Below, one piece after another: positions 51,188 through 59,458 of a stretch of 64,000 nt of DNA. Below the pieces are notes generated by a model, which saw nothing but the letters and a program-made list of their open reading frames with translations, did not search any database and was not told where the DNA came from. The stretch covers positions 62,001 through 126,000 of the forward strand of contig NZ_JANHDI010000010.1 of the NCBI RefSeq assembly GCF_024494595.1, read 5' to 3'. Every line of letters starts with the position of its first letter. Positions within the stretch are counted from its first letter, which is position 1. The DNA is from Halobellus rarus (GTDB taxonomy: Archaea > Halobacteriota > Halobacteria > Halobacteriales > Haloferacaceae). The translations under genes and the position numbers were made by a program.

Positions 51188-51247
51188 CGACAGTTCGTCG
51201 ACCGAGGCGACAGTTCGTCGACCGAGGCGACAGTTCGTCGACCGAGG
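51188..51247. repeat. Three tandem copies of a 20-bp unit after the MoaE stop codon
   Basis: CGACAGTTCGTCGACCGAGG is repeated three times without change (51188-51207, 51208-51227, 51228-51247). It ends seven bases from the moaE stop codon on the minus strand. As at the reductase gene, the repeat sits immediately 3' of a coding region. Confidence 0.95.
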
Positions 51248-51253
51248 TCGTGG

Positions 51254-52066
51254 TCACTGTCGGTCGTGGACCCAGAAGTCCTCTTCGACCGTCGTCTCGC
51301 GTTTGAAGATCGGGACCTCGTCCTTCAGGCGGTCGATCCCGTCGGAGACCGTCTCGAAGGCCTCGTCGCGGTGGCCGGCGAGGACGACGACGAAGACGAT
51401 GTCCTCGCCCGCTTCGAGCGTGCCGGTCCGGTGAAAGAGCGCGACCTCCTGGACGCCCTCCCGCTCCATCAGTTCCGATTCGATGGTCCGCAGTCGGTCG
51501 TCGGCGACGCCCTCGTACTTCTCGAAGGTGAGTTCGAGCGTCTCGGAGTCGTCCGGGTCGTCTCTGGCTCGTACGCGCCCCGTGAACGTCGCGATGGCCC
51601 CCGCGCGTTCGGCCCGCGGCGATTCCTTGACCCGTTCGACGAGCGTCTCGAGCGTCACGTGGGGAGTCGCGTCCGCGAGCGCGTCCAGCGCGTCTTCGGT
51701 GTCGACATCGCCGACGGAGTCGGCCTCGATGACGATCTCTTCCGCCTCCGTGCCGTCGAGCGAGACAGTCGGGACGTCTGCCTCGGGGTATCCGACGAGC
51801 AGCGCGTGGTCGTACGTCGCCGCGAGGTCGTCGAGCACGTCGTCGAGGTCGCGGCCGTCGCCGGTGGCGGCCCACGCTCCGTCCTCGCCGAGTTCGTACG
51901 CGGCGTCGACGCCCTCGACTCGCTCCGATCCGCTCGGCAGCGTACCGTCCGCCGAGAGGTCTTCTTCGGGGTGCCGTTCGACGAGCGCGACCTTCCCGTC
52001 CAGATGCGGACTCATTCGCTCACAGAGCGTTCGCGCCTCCGGACCGACGACTCCGAGCAGTTGCAT
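51254..52066 (-). CDS. moaE: Molybdopterin synthase large subunit MoaE, with N-terminal MobB-like domain
   Basis: The 270-residue protein has two parts. Residues 1-130 begin MQLLGVVGPEARTLCERMSP, like a MobB P-loop strand, but the GxxGxGKT nucleotide loop is lost. Residues 140-270 are MoaE: GAIATFTGRVRARDDPDD, LTFEKYEGVADDRLRTIESE, VALFHRTGTLEAGEDIVFVV, and KDEVPIFKRETTVEEDFWV with the catalytic lysines. MoaE takes sulfur from a MoaD-type carrier to make molybdopterin. I recall this fusion in other haloarchaea. A start 21 codons earlier is possible. The MoaD/SAMP-like gene lies 24 kb away. Confidence 0.9.
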   Translation of the reverse strand: MQLLGVVGPEARTLCERMSPHLDGKVALVERHPEEDLSADGTLPSGSERVEGVDAAYELGEDGAWAATGDGRDLDDVLDDLAATYDHALLVGYPEADVPTVSLDGTEAEEIVIEADSVGDVDTEDALDALADATPHVTLETLVERVKESPRAERAGAIATFTGRVRARDDPDDSETLELTFEKYEGVADDRLRTIESELMEREGVQEVALFHRTGTLEAGEDIVFVVVLAGHRDEAFETVSDGIDRLKDEVPIFKRETTVEEDFWVHDRQ

Positions 52067-52206
52067 ACCCGAAATCGGGGCGTCGATCGGCTTGATACTT
52101 ACTGTCGGCTGGGACGGATCCGACGCCATCGGCTGAGGTTTCTCTGCATATCGCGGTCGTACTCGGTTGACAACCCTTAAGCCCGGTTCGCGGCAACGAC
52201 GGAGCA

Positions 52207-52926
52207 ATGAGAGTCGTCGTTTCTATCGGCGGGAGCGTGCTCGCTCCCGACCTCGACGCCGAACGCGTCGAGGGTCACGCAGCGGTCGTCGAGACGCTCG
52301 CCGACGAGGGATGCGAGATCGGGGCCGTCGTCGGCGGCGGGGGCGTCGCCCGCGACTACATCGAGACCGCCCGCGATCTGGGCGCGAACGAGGTCCAGTT
52401 GGACCAGATCGGGATCGACGTGACCCGAATCAACGCCCGCCTGCTCATCGCCGCGCTCGGGCCGCGAGTCGACCCGAAAGTCGCCCACGACTACGAGGAC
52501 GCCGGCGACGCGATCCGGCGGGGCGACGTCTCGGTGATGGGCGGCGTGATGCCCGGCCAGACGACCGACGCGGTCGCGGCGGCGCTCGCCGAGTACGTCG
52601 GTGCCGACCTGCTCGTCTACGCGACGAGCGTCGACGGCGTCTACAGCGCCGATCCGGGCACCGACGCCGACGCCGAGAAGTACGACCGCCTGACCGGCAG
52701 CGAACTCGTCGACGTGATCGCGCCGATGAGCCGCGACGCGGGGGCGTCCGCGCCGGTCGACCTCCTCGCGGCGAAACTGATCGAGCGCGCTGGGATGCGG
52801 ACGATCGTCCTCGACGGTACCGATCCCCAACGGATCGAGGACGCCGTGCTCCGCGGCGAGCACGACGGCACCGACGTGGTCCCCACCGCCGCCGAGGGCG
52901 AACCGACCTACTGGGTACAGGGATAA
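52207..52926 (+). CDS. pyrH: UMP kinase
   Basis: The 239-residue amino-acid-kinase-fold protein starts MRVVVSIGGSVLAPDLDAER and contains VGGGGVARDYIETARDLGAN, GVMPGQTTDAVAAALAEYVG and YATSVDGVYSADPGTDADAE. These are the archaeal PyrH motifs. It converts UMP to UDP. GGAG five bases before the ATG may act as a ribosome-binding site, and CCCTTAAGCC is a possible TATA element. Three bases separate it from lysS, so the two form an operon. Confidence 0.95.
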   Translation: MRVVVSIGGSVLAPDLDAERVEGHAAVVETLADEGCEIGAVVGGGGVARDYIETARDLGANEVQLDQIGIDVTRINARLLIAALGPRVDPKVAHDYEDAGDAIRRGDVSVMGGVMPGQTTDAVAAALAEYVGADLLVYATSVDGVYSADPGTDADAEKYDRLTGSELVDVIAPMSRDAGASAPVDLLAAKLIERAGMRTIVLDGTDPQRIEDAVLRGEHDGTDVVPTAAEGEPTYWVQG

Positions 52927-52929
52927 GCG

Positions 52930-54627
52930 ATGACCGAGGAATCCGATCCCGACGACGGCGCGAACGCTGGTGCTCTCGATGTCGAGACGGATATCGATGC
53001 CGATGCAGAGAGCGACGGTTCCGGCGAACCGCGCCGCGCGTTCTGGGCCGACGAGGTCGCAGACGAGATCGAGGCGCGCGATCCGGAGGAACCGATCGTG
53101 ATCAAAGGCGGCGTCTCCCCCTCCGGGGTCGCCCACCTCGGGAACTTCAACGAGATTATGCGCGGGTACTTCGTCGCCGAAGTCCTCCGCGAGCGCGGCC
53201 ACGAGGTCCGGCAGGTCTTCACGAGCGACGATCGGGATCCCCTTCGGAAACTGCCCCGAAAGCTCGCGGACGTCGACGGGAAGATCGTCGGCCTCGGCGA
53301 CGTCGACGCGGGTGCGCTCGGACGGAACCTGGGGAGACCGTACACGGACATCCCCGATCCGTTCGGCGAGTCCGAGTCGTACGCGGCGCACTTCGCCGCG
53401 CTGCTGAAGGCCGACGCCGACCGACTCGACGTTCCGGTCGAGATGCTCTCGAACACCGAGATGTACGAGGCGGGCGAGTTCGACGAGGTCGTCGCGCACG
53501 TCCTCGAACGCGCCGACGTCGCCCGCGAAGTCCTCTCGGGGTACCAGTCGAAGATCGACGAGGACTACGTCCCGTTCAACCCGATCTGTGGGGACTGCGG
53601 GAAGATCACCGAGACGGTCACCTCGGTCGACGTCGACGCGGGCACCGTCGAGTACGTCTGTACGGACATGACCGTCGGCGACGAGACGATCGAGGGCTGC
53701 GGTCACGAGGGGACGGCGACCTTCCGCGAGGGGAAGCTCCCCTGGCGCTTCGAGTGGCCCGCGCAGTGGCAGATCCTCGGCGTCGACTTCGAGCCGTTCG
53801 GCAAGGACCACGCCGAGGGGTCGTGGCCCTCCGGCGCGGACATCGCCCGAAACGTCCTCGAGATCGAACCCCCGGTGCCGATGGTCTACGAGTGGTTCAC
53901 GCTCAACGGCGAGGCGCTCTCCTCTTCGGCGGGTAACATCGTCACCGTCGCGGAGATGCTGGAACTCCTCGAGCCCGAGGTCCTCCGGTACTTCTTCGCG
54001 CTGAACCCGCGGAAGGCGCGGGACTTCGACGTCTCCCGGCTGGATCAGTTCGTCGACGACTTCGATCGCTTCGAGCGGGCGTACTTCGGCGGCGTCGACG
54101 ACGAGTCGCTGACGGCGTTCGCCGAGCGGGCGTACCCGTTCGTGGTCGACGAGATCCGGGAAGATCGCATCCGCCTGCCGTACACGTTCGCGGCCGTCCT
54201 CGGGATGACCGACAATCGGGACCTCCGGATCGAGATGGCCCGAAACGAGGGGTACTTCGACGACGACACCCCCGAGTGGGCGATCGAGGAGGCCCTCGAA
54301 CGGGTCGATCGAGCGCGGGCGTGGGCCGAGCGCGAGGACAACGAGTACAACTACCGCATCCAGGAGAGCCTCCCGGACGTCGATCTCGACGACGACGTGG
54401 AAGCCGCGCTCGACGAACTCGCGGACTTCGTCGAAACGGGTCAGGACGGCGAAGAGATCCAGGGCGAGATGTACGAGACCGCCCGCCGACACGACGTCGA
54501 GGTCGGCGACTTCTTCGAGGCGGGCTACCTGCTCTTCTTCGATCAGCCGCAGGGGCCCAGACTGGGCGAGTTCCTCGGCGAACTCGACACGGAGTTCGTG
54601 GTCGCCAGACTGCGGCGCAAATCGTAA
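52930..54627 (+). CDS. lysS: Lysyl-tRNA synthetase, class I
   Basis: The 565-residue protein is the archaeal class I enzyme. The HIGH-type motif is GVSPSGVAHLGNFNEI near residue 65, and the KMSKS position reads LNGEALSSSAGNIVTV. A zinc-binding region is visible as NPICGDCGKITETVTSV and YVCTDMTVGDETIEGCGH. An acidic, disordered extension covers the first 35 residues. The signature AEGSWPSGADIARNVL is also present. It charges tRNA-Lys; a tRNA-Lys(TTT) gene lies at 6.2 kb. It follows pyrH in the same operon. A long inverted repeat follows about 105 bp after the stop. Confidence 0.96.
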   Translation: MTEESDPDDGANAGALDVETDIDADAESDGSGEPRRAFWADEVADEIEARDPEEPIVIKGGVSPSGVAHLGNFNEIMRGYFVAEVLRERGHEVRQVFTSDDRDPLRKLPRKLADVDGKIVGLGDVDAGALGRNLGRPYTDIPDPFGESESYAAHFAALLKADADRLDVPVEMLSNTEMYEAGEFDEVVAHVLERADVAREVLSGYQSKIDEDYVPFNPICGDCGKITETVTSVDVDAGTVEYVCTDMTVGDETIEGCGHEGTATFREGKLPWRFEWPAQWQILGVDFEPFGKDHAEGSWPSGADIARNVLEIEPPVPMVYEWFTLNGEALSSSAGNIVTVAEMLELLEPEVLRYFFALNPRKARDFDVSRLDQFVDDFDRFERAYFGGVDDESLTAFAERAYPFVVDEIREDRIRLPYTFAAVLGMTDNRDLRIEMARNEGYFDDDTPEWAIEEALERVDRARAWAEREDNEYNYRIQESLPDVDLDDDVEAALDELADFVETGQDGEEIQGEMYETARRHDVEVGDFFEAGYLLFFDQPQGPRLGEFLGELDTEFVVARLRRKS

Positions 54628-54732
54628 CGGGAGAATCGCGGAGGCGGTGCGTCGCGGTCGCGGAGGCGGTGCGGAGCCACCAGCAGTCGAACCGCGAGCG
54701 AGGCCGGAGGTCGAGCGAGCGGCTCTTTTTTC

Positions 54733-54801
54733 CCACCAGGTTTTTTGCGGGGGTTCGAGGCCGCGCTTCGCGCGGCCGAGGACCCCCGATAAAAAAGGTG
54801 G
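54733..54801. terminator. Long inverted repeat with T-runs, lysS terminator candidate
   Basis: From the outside in, the repeat pairs CCACC with GGTGG, TTTTTT with AAAAAA, GGGGGT with ACCCCC, and GGCCGCGC with GCGCGGCC around the tip TTC, with small internal loops. The T-run appears on either strand, so transcripts from left or right would both form a hairpin beside U-rich sequence. It lies between lysS and the next site-2 protease gene. Confidence 0.7.
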
Positions 54802-54841
54802 TTAGGAACACCTTTTGGCGTTCGTCCCTTTCGTCCCCACG

Positions 54842-56662
54842 ATGAACACGCTTCTGTGGGTGCTCGTCGGCCTCGCCGCGTATTCGGCGGCCGCGCTCTT
54901 CCTCTCCCGGCGCGGACTGCTGCCCTCTTCGGTGCGCATCCAGGGACCGTTCACGACCGTGCACACGAAACGGGGGCGGGACTTCATCGACTGGATCGCG
55001 ACGCCGAAGCGCTTCTGGCGCGCGTGGACCAACCTCGGCGTCGGCGCGACGCTCGTGATTATGGCGGGGATGTTCCTCTTCCTCCTGGTGCAGGGCATCG
55101 CCATCGCCCGGAACCCGCCCGCGCCCTCCTCGGTGAACCAGCCGCAGAACTTCCTCGTGATCCCGGGCGTCAACGACTTCCTGCCGCTGTCTGTGGCCCC
55201 GGAGATCGTCTTCGGCCTGCTCGTCGGCCTCGTCGTTCACGAGGGCGGCCACGGGATCCTCTGCCGCGTCGAGGGGATCGACATCGACTCGATGGGTGTC
55301 TTCCTCTTCACGATCATCCCCCTCGGGGCGTTCGTCCAGCCGGACGAGGAGAGTCAGCGCGAGGCGAGTCGCGGCGGCCGCACCCGAATGTTCGCTGCCG
55401 GCGTGACGAACAACTTCTTCGTGACGTTTCTCGCCTTCCTGCTCCTCTTCGGCCCGGTGATCGGGAGCATCGGCGTCGCCTCCGGGATGGCCGTTCAGGG
55501 GGCCTACGACGGTTCGCCCGCGGCCGCTGCGGGCATCGAGCAGGGCGATCGGATCACCGCCGTCGGCGGCGTCCCCGTCGGGAACGAGAGTTCGCTGGAC
55601 TCGGCGCTGCTCGAAAGCGACGACCGGACCGTCGCGGTCGAACTCGACGCAGGTGAGAGCGCCGCCGACAGGGAGTCCAGAACCGTCGACGTCGAGCGCT
55701 CGCTGGTCGTCACCGGCACCGTCGCGGGCAACCCCGCGAACGTCAGTGTCGAGGGGAGCGACGAACCGGTCGCGGTCACGGCCGTGAACGGATCGACCGT
55801 CTACACGCGGGCCGGATTCGGCGAGGCCGTCGGCGAGGAGCGGTACGCGGAACTCGAAACCGATCGCGGGACGGTCACGATCCCCGTCGGCGCGTACCTC
55901 ACGCGAGTGGCGGCGGACGGTCCCTTGGCGCAATCTGGCGCGCCGACAGCGCCGGGCGTGATCGTGACCGCAATCGACGGCCAGCGGATCGTCTCCTCGA
56001 CGGAACTGACCCGGGCACTCGACGGGACCGAACCCGGCGAGACGGTGACGGTCGAACTCTACCACGACGGCCAGATCCAGACGCGCGAGGTGACGCTCAG
56101 CGAGAACCCGCAGGACGGCAGCGGCTTCCTCGGCGTCAACATCTTCCCGGGGACGAGCGGCCTCCTGCTGACTGACTTCGGGACGCAGTCGTATCCCGCC
56201 GGGACGTACATCGAACTGCTCGGCGGCGACGGCGGTCCCGACGCGTCCGGACTCTCCGGAGCGGTCGCCGATTCACCGCTGGCGACCGTCTACGTCTCGC
56301 TCGTGCTTCCGCTCGCCTCCTTGGTGCTCGGAATCCCGAACTTCCCGGGATTCACGGCGAACGTCTTCAACTTCTACAGCGTCGGCGGACCGCTCGGCTT
56401 CCTCGGGACGGGCGTGTTCCTCCTCGCGAACGTCTCTTTCTGGATGGCGTGGATCAACCTCCAGTTGGGACTGTTCAACTGTATCCCCGGCTACCCGCTC
56501 GACGGCGGTCGGATCCTCCGGACGAGCGTGGAGGCGGTGGTCTCGCGGCTGCCCATCGACGATCGCAACCGGGTCGTCAGCACCATCACGACCGGCGTCG
56601 GCGTGACGATGCTGCTGTCGCTCCTGCTCTTGATCTTCGGCCCGACGCTCCTCGGTGGGTGA
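54842..56662 (+). CDS. Site-2 protease family protein with two PDZ domains
   Basis: The 606-residue membrane protease has its zinc motif VVHEGGHGILCRVEGIDIDS near residue 130, a second metal motif FNCIPGYPLDGGRILR near 545, and two PDZ-like regions in between: SPAAAAGIEQGDRITAVGGV and GPLAQSGAPTAPGVIVTAID. Several hydrophobic helices flank the PDZ block (such as FLAFLLLFGPVIGSIGVA). The form resembles eukaryotic-type S2P and archaeal homologues. The substrate is unknown. The ATG at 54842 starts MNTLLWVLVGLAAYSAAALF. The promoter would have to lie in or next to the long inverted repeat. Confidence 0.93.
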   Translation: MNTLLWVLVGLAAYSAAALFLSRRGLLPSSVRIQGPFTTVHTKRGRDFIDWIATPKRFWRAWTNLGVGATLVIMAGMFLFLLVQGIAIARNPPAPSSVNQPQNFLVIPGVNDFLPLSVAPEIVFGLLVGLVVHEGGHGILCRVEGIDIDSMGVFLFTIIPLGAFVQPDEESQREASRGGRTRMFAAGVTNNFFVTFLAFLLLFGPVIGSIGVASGMAVQGAYDGSPAAAAGIEQGDRITAVGGVPVGNESSLDSALLESDDRTVAVELDAGESAADRESRTVDVERSLVVTGTVAGNPANVSVEGSDEPVAVTAVNGSTVYTRAGFGEAVGEERYAELETDRGTVTIPVGAYLTRVAADGPLAQSGAPTAPGVIVTAIDGQRIVSSTELTRALDGTEPGETVTVELYHDGQIQTREVTLSENPQDGSGFLGVNIFPGTSGLLLTDFGTQSYPAGTYIELLGGDGGPDASGLSGAVADSPLATVYVSLVLPLASLVLGIPNFPGFTANVFNFYSVGGPLGFLGTGVFLLANVSFWMAWINLQLGLFNCIPGYPLDGGRILRTSVEAVVSRLPIDDRNRVVSTITTGVGVTMLLSLLLLIFGPTLLGG

Positions 56663-56731
56663 AGAGGCGACGGCGGTCCTGGACGGGTCGTCCCACAGAT
56701 ACTTGCCGTCGCGGTCACGACTTCGGCGGCG

Positions 56732-56968
56732 ATGACCGATTCCGATCTACGGCGATCCGTCCGTCGGAGCGCCGCCGTCCTGCTGGTCCCGCTCTCCCTC
56801 CTGCTTATCCAGATCGAGGTCGTCACGAGGAACCTTCCGGGCGTCGTCGAATCGTCACTCCCCGGGATCTCTCGTGGCATCGGCCTCGTGTTGCTGATCG
56901 TCGCTCTCCTGTACCTCCTCGTGAGCGGGGCGAGACAGCTCTACAGGGCGGCGGATACGCCATTCTAA
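56732..56968 (+). CDS. Small membrane protein (78 aa)
   Basis: The protein starts MTDSDLRRSVRRSAAVLLVP. It has two hydrophobic segments, AAVLLVPLSLLLIQIEVVTR and GIGLVLLIVALLYLLVSGAR. There are no catalytic residues. It lies 69 bp after the site-2 protease gene and 100 bp before pitA on the same strand. Function unknown. Confidence 0.7.
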   Translation: MTDSDLRRSVRRSAAVLLVPLSLLLIQIEVVTRNLPGVVESSLPGISRGIGLVLLIVALLYLLVSGARQLYRAADTPF

Positions 56969-57068
56969 CGCGGGCGAATCGGGCGAAGAACCAAACGGAC
57001 CGACGGACGCTCCCGGAATCTGGGAACGACTCGCAACGTCCATACGGGTGGCGTTCTAACCCGGATCT

Positions 57069-58631
57069 ATGCCAGAGGCCCCACCAACCGACGAGGGCTG
57101 GTTCGTGCTGCACGACTTCCGTACCGTCGACTGGGACGCGTGGCGGGACGCACCCGAACGCGAACGCGAGCGCGCGATCGCGGAGGGCACGGAGTACCTC
57201 CGACGCCACGAAGAGATCGCCGATTCTGACGAGGGCGACTCGGCGGTCTTCTCGGTGCTCGGCCACAAGGCCGACTTACTGGTCGTCCACTTCCGACCGA
57301 CGCTCGACGACCTCTCGCGCGCCGAGCGGCAGTTCGAGGGGACCGCGCTCGCGGCCTTCACCGAACAGCCGACCTCGTACGTCTCCGTGACGGAGATTTC
57401 GGGCTACACCAGTCCCGATTACTTCGAGGACCCCGAATCGGCCGACGCGGGCCTGCGACGCTACATGGAGGGCAAAAAGAAGCCGGAGATGCCCGAGGAC
57501 GAGTACGTCTCCTTCTACCCGATGTCGAAGCGCCGCGGCGAGGAGCACAACTGGTACGACCTCTCGTTCGAGGACCGCGCCGAGATGATGGCGACGCACG
57601 CCGAGACGGGGAAGGAGTACGCCGGGAAGATCGAGCAGGTCATCGCCTCCTCGGTCGGGTTCGACGACTACGAGTGGGGCGTGACGCTGTTCTCCGACGA
57701 CCCGACCCACATCAAGGACATCGTCTACGATATGCGGTTCGACGAGGTCTCCTCGAAGTACGGCGAGTTCGGCCAGTTCTACGTCGGTCGTCGGTTCCCG
57801 CCGAACGACCTCGGCGCGTACCTCGAAGGCGCGGCCGTGCCGACGAGCGAACACGGCGACGAAGCGGGACAGGCCCACGGCGGTCATCCGCACGGCGACA
57901 CCGACGCCCACGGGGAGGCCCACGGCCACGCGCACGGCGACGGCGAGGCCCACGGCGGGTCGGGCGGTCACGGGGGGGCACACGGCGGTGGCAGCGCTCA
58001 CGGCGATTCCCCTCACGGCGACGACGAAGCCGGAGACGCCGACAGCGACGACAGCATCCGCGAGGAACTGGCGGATCTGGACATCTACGCCGGAAAGCCG
58101 CACGGCGAGGACGTCTACGCCACGGTCCTGTACTCGGAGGCCGACACCGACGAACTGTTCGAGGAGGTCGACGGCCTCCGGGGCAACTTCGATCACTACG
58201 ATACGCACGTGAAGACGGCGGTCTACGAGGCCCAAAACGGAAGTCGAAGCGCCGTCGTGAGCATCTGGGACACCCAGTCGGCCGCGGAAACAGCCGCGGG
58301 CTTCCTCTCGGAACTGCCGGGCATCGTCTCCCGCGCCGGCGAGGAGTCCGGCTTCGGGACGATGGGGATGTTCTACACCGTCAAACCCGAGCACCACGGG
58401 GACTTCGTCGACACGTTCGGGACCGTTGGCGACCTCCTCGACGAGATGGAGGGCCACCAGGAGACGGACCTGATGATGAACGTCGAAGACGAGAACGACA
58501 TGTTCATCTCCAGCCAGTGGGACGCCCGCGAGGACGCGATGGAGTTCTTCCGCTCCGAGGAGTTCAGCGAGACGGTCCAGTGGGGTCGCGACGTGCTCGC
58601 CGACCGGCCGCGACACGTCTTCTTGGCGTAG
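57069..58631 (+). CDS. pitA: PitA-type protein: chlorite dismutase/HemQ domain fused to antibiotic-monooxygenase-like domain
   Basis: The 520-residue protein has an N-terminal chlorite-dismutase-family domain (about 1-255, with PMSKRRGEEHNWYDLSFEDR and the proximal-histidine region MATHAETGKEYAGKIEQVIA). A Gly/His-rich linker with repeats such as AHGEAHGHAHGDGEAHGG follows (about 262-325). A C-terminal ABM-like domain ends it (about 340-520, with SIWDTQSAAETAAGFLSELP). The layout matches haloarchaeal PitA. Related HemQ enzymes decarboxylate coproheme to heme b; PitA's own reaction is less clear. The linker may bind metals. Confidence 0.93.
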   Translation: MPEAPPTDEGWFVLHDFRTVDWDAWRDAPERERERAIAEGTEYLRRHEEIADSDEGDSAVFSVLGHKADLLVVHFRPTLDDLSRAERQFEGTALAAFTEQPTSYVSVTEISGYTSPDYFEDPESADAGLRRYMEGKKKPEMPEDEYVSFYPMSKRRGEEHNWYDLSFEDRAEMMATHAETGKEYAGKIEQVIASSVGFDDYEWGVTLFSDDPTHIKDIVYDMRFDEVSSKYGEFGQFYVGRRFPPNDLGAYLEGAAVPTSEHGDEAGQAHGGHPHGDTDAHGEAHGHAHGDGEAHGGSGGHGGAHGGGSAHGDSPHGDDEAGDADSDDSIREELADLDIYAGKPHGEDVYATVLYSEADTDELFEEVDGLRGNFDHYDTHVKTAVYEAQNGSRSAVVSIWDTQSAAETAAGFLSELPGIVSRAGEESGFGTMGMFYTVKPEHHGDFVDTFGTVGDLLDEMEGHQETDLMMNVEDENDMFISSQWDAREDAMEFFRSEEFSETVQWGRDVLADRPRHVFLA

Positions 58632-58690
58632 GCGCGAGAGTCGCGCCTCTCCGACGCGTCTGACGCGCTTGCGACTGCAGCGTCAGACGC
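58631..58690. terminator. Two adjacent hairpins between convergent genes
   Basis: GGCGCGA/TCGCGCC (58631-58647, three-base loop) begins on the last base of the pitA stop codon. It is followed by a perfect 11-bp pair, GCGTCTGACGC/GCGTCAGACGC (58656-58666 with 58680-58690). They separate convergent pitA and the SHOCT-type gene. No T-tract is near, so the role as terminator or transcript-end stabiliser is tentative. Confidence 0.5.
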
Positions 58691-58729
58691 CGCCCAGTGC
58701 GTCGGTTTCGAAGCGAAACGAAGGGGTCG

Positions 58730-59335
58730 CTACCGCTCGCGTTCGACCGACCGGGTGACGTCGTCGCCAAGCGTCACAGAAGTCGATCCCTTCCCGGAGC
58801 GGTCCTCCGTTTCGACGAGCGCCTCGAGGCGACGCTCGAACTCCGCGTGGTCGATTTCTCCCTCCGCGTACCGCGTCCGGAGTCGCTGGATCGGGCGTTC
58901 GTCAACAGCGTCGTCGGACTCCCTCCTTCCGAGGAACCCGGTCGAACCGGTTTCGGTCGTCCCCGTCGCGTCGATCCCCTCGGCTGCGCTGCCACCGCTC
59001 GATTCGGCCGACTGCCGGCGGTACCGTCCGACGGCGAACAGGACGCCGTACCAGAGCAGCATCGTCGCCGGAGCGACGACCAGAAACGCCGTGACCGGGT
59101 TGGCGGCGGTGAACAGCGACAGCAGGGCGAGCCAGACGCCGACGACGATTCCGAGCAGGGGAGGGCTCCGCGCGACGGCGGAAACGTACCCGGAGAGTCG
59201 TCTTCCGAGTCGGTGGAGGGCCGTCGTACCTCGGGATCTGTCGGCCGAGAGAAAAGTCGTTTCGGTCAGTCCGACCGATAGCGTCGGTACGCGAGGGCCC
59301 CGAAGACACCGGTCAGGAGCGTCAGCGCGTCCCAC
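58730..59335 (-). CDS. Membrane protein with C-terminal SHOCT domain
   Basis: The protein of up to 201 residues has two hydrophobic helices (SPPLLGIVVGVWLALLSLF and TAFLVVAPATMLLWYGVLFA), a Ser/Gly/Thr-rich linker, and a SHOCT domain, PIQRLRTRYAEGEIDHAEFE followed by RRLEALVE. SHOCT domains occur at the ends of many small prokaryotic membrane proteins and may aid oligomerisation. The start is uncertain: the ATG at 59335 makes it overlap the next upstream gene by 70 bp, and the first 30 residues look non-conserved, so a later alternative codon is possible. Confidence 0.7.
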   Translation of the reverse strand: MGRADAPDRCLRGPRVPTLSVGLTETTFLSADRSRGTTALHRLGRRLSGYVSAVARSPPLLGIVVGVWLALLSLFTAANPVTAFLVVAPATMLLWYGVLFAVGRYRRQSAESSGGSAAEGIDATGTTETGSTGFLGRRESDDAVDERPIQRLRTRYAEGEIDHAEFERRLEALVETEDRSGKGSTSVTLGDDVTRSVERER

Positions 59336-59457
59336 GGCGAGGGATCGACGTCACGCGCGTCGGCGTCGCGCCTGACCCACGCGGTCAACGCCACGTGGGC
59401 GACTGCGGTGAGTGCGACGAACGCAGTCGTGCGCGAGATCGACGTGTCGGACGGCAC
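59266..59457 (-). CDS. Small membrane protein (63 aa)
   Basis: The protein starts MPSDTSISRTTAFVALTAVA. It has a hydrophobic N-terminal helix, a charged middle WVRRDADARDVDPSPWDALT, and a second helix LLTGVFGALAYRRYRSD. The middle pattern, RRDA-ARD-PxPWxxLT-xGVFGLxAYxRYR, looks conserved in haloarchaeal micro-proteins. It begins one base after the aldo/keto reductase stop codon on the same strand and probably shares its transcript. Function unknown. Confidence 0.68.
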   Translation of the reverse strand: MPSDTSISRTTAFVALTAVAHVALTAWVRRDADARDVDPSPWDALTLLTGVFGALAYRRYRSD

Positions 59458-59458
59458 G

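Larger units (their letters stand above)
50838..51253. other. Intergenic region: promoter, AT-rich block and 20-bp repeats
   Basis: The 416-bp gap holds the TATA box of the DUF7123-like gene. It also has an AT-rich block at 50950-51020 (for example AAATTTTATAACC and GTATTATATATTGAG) with no gene attached, and three 20-bp tandem repeats next to the MoaE stop codon. The AT-rich block could contain a promoter for an unannotated transcript, but no frame or structure convinces. Confidence 0.6.
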
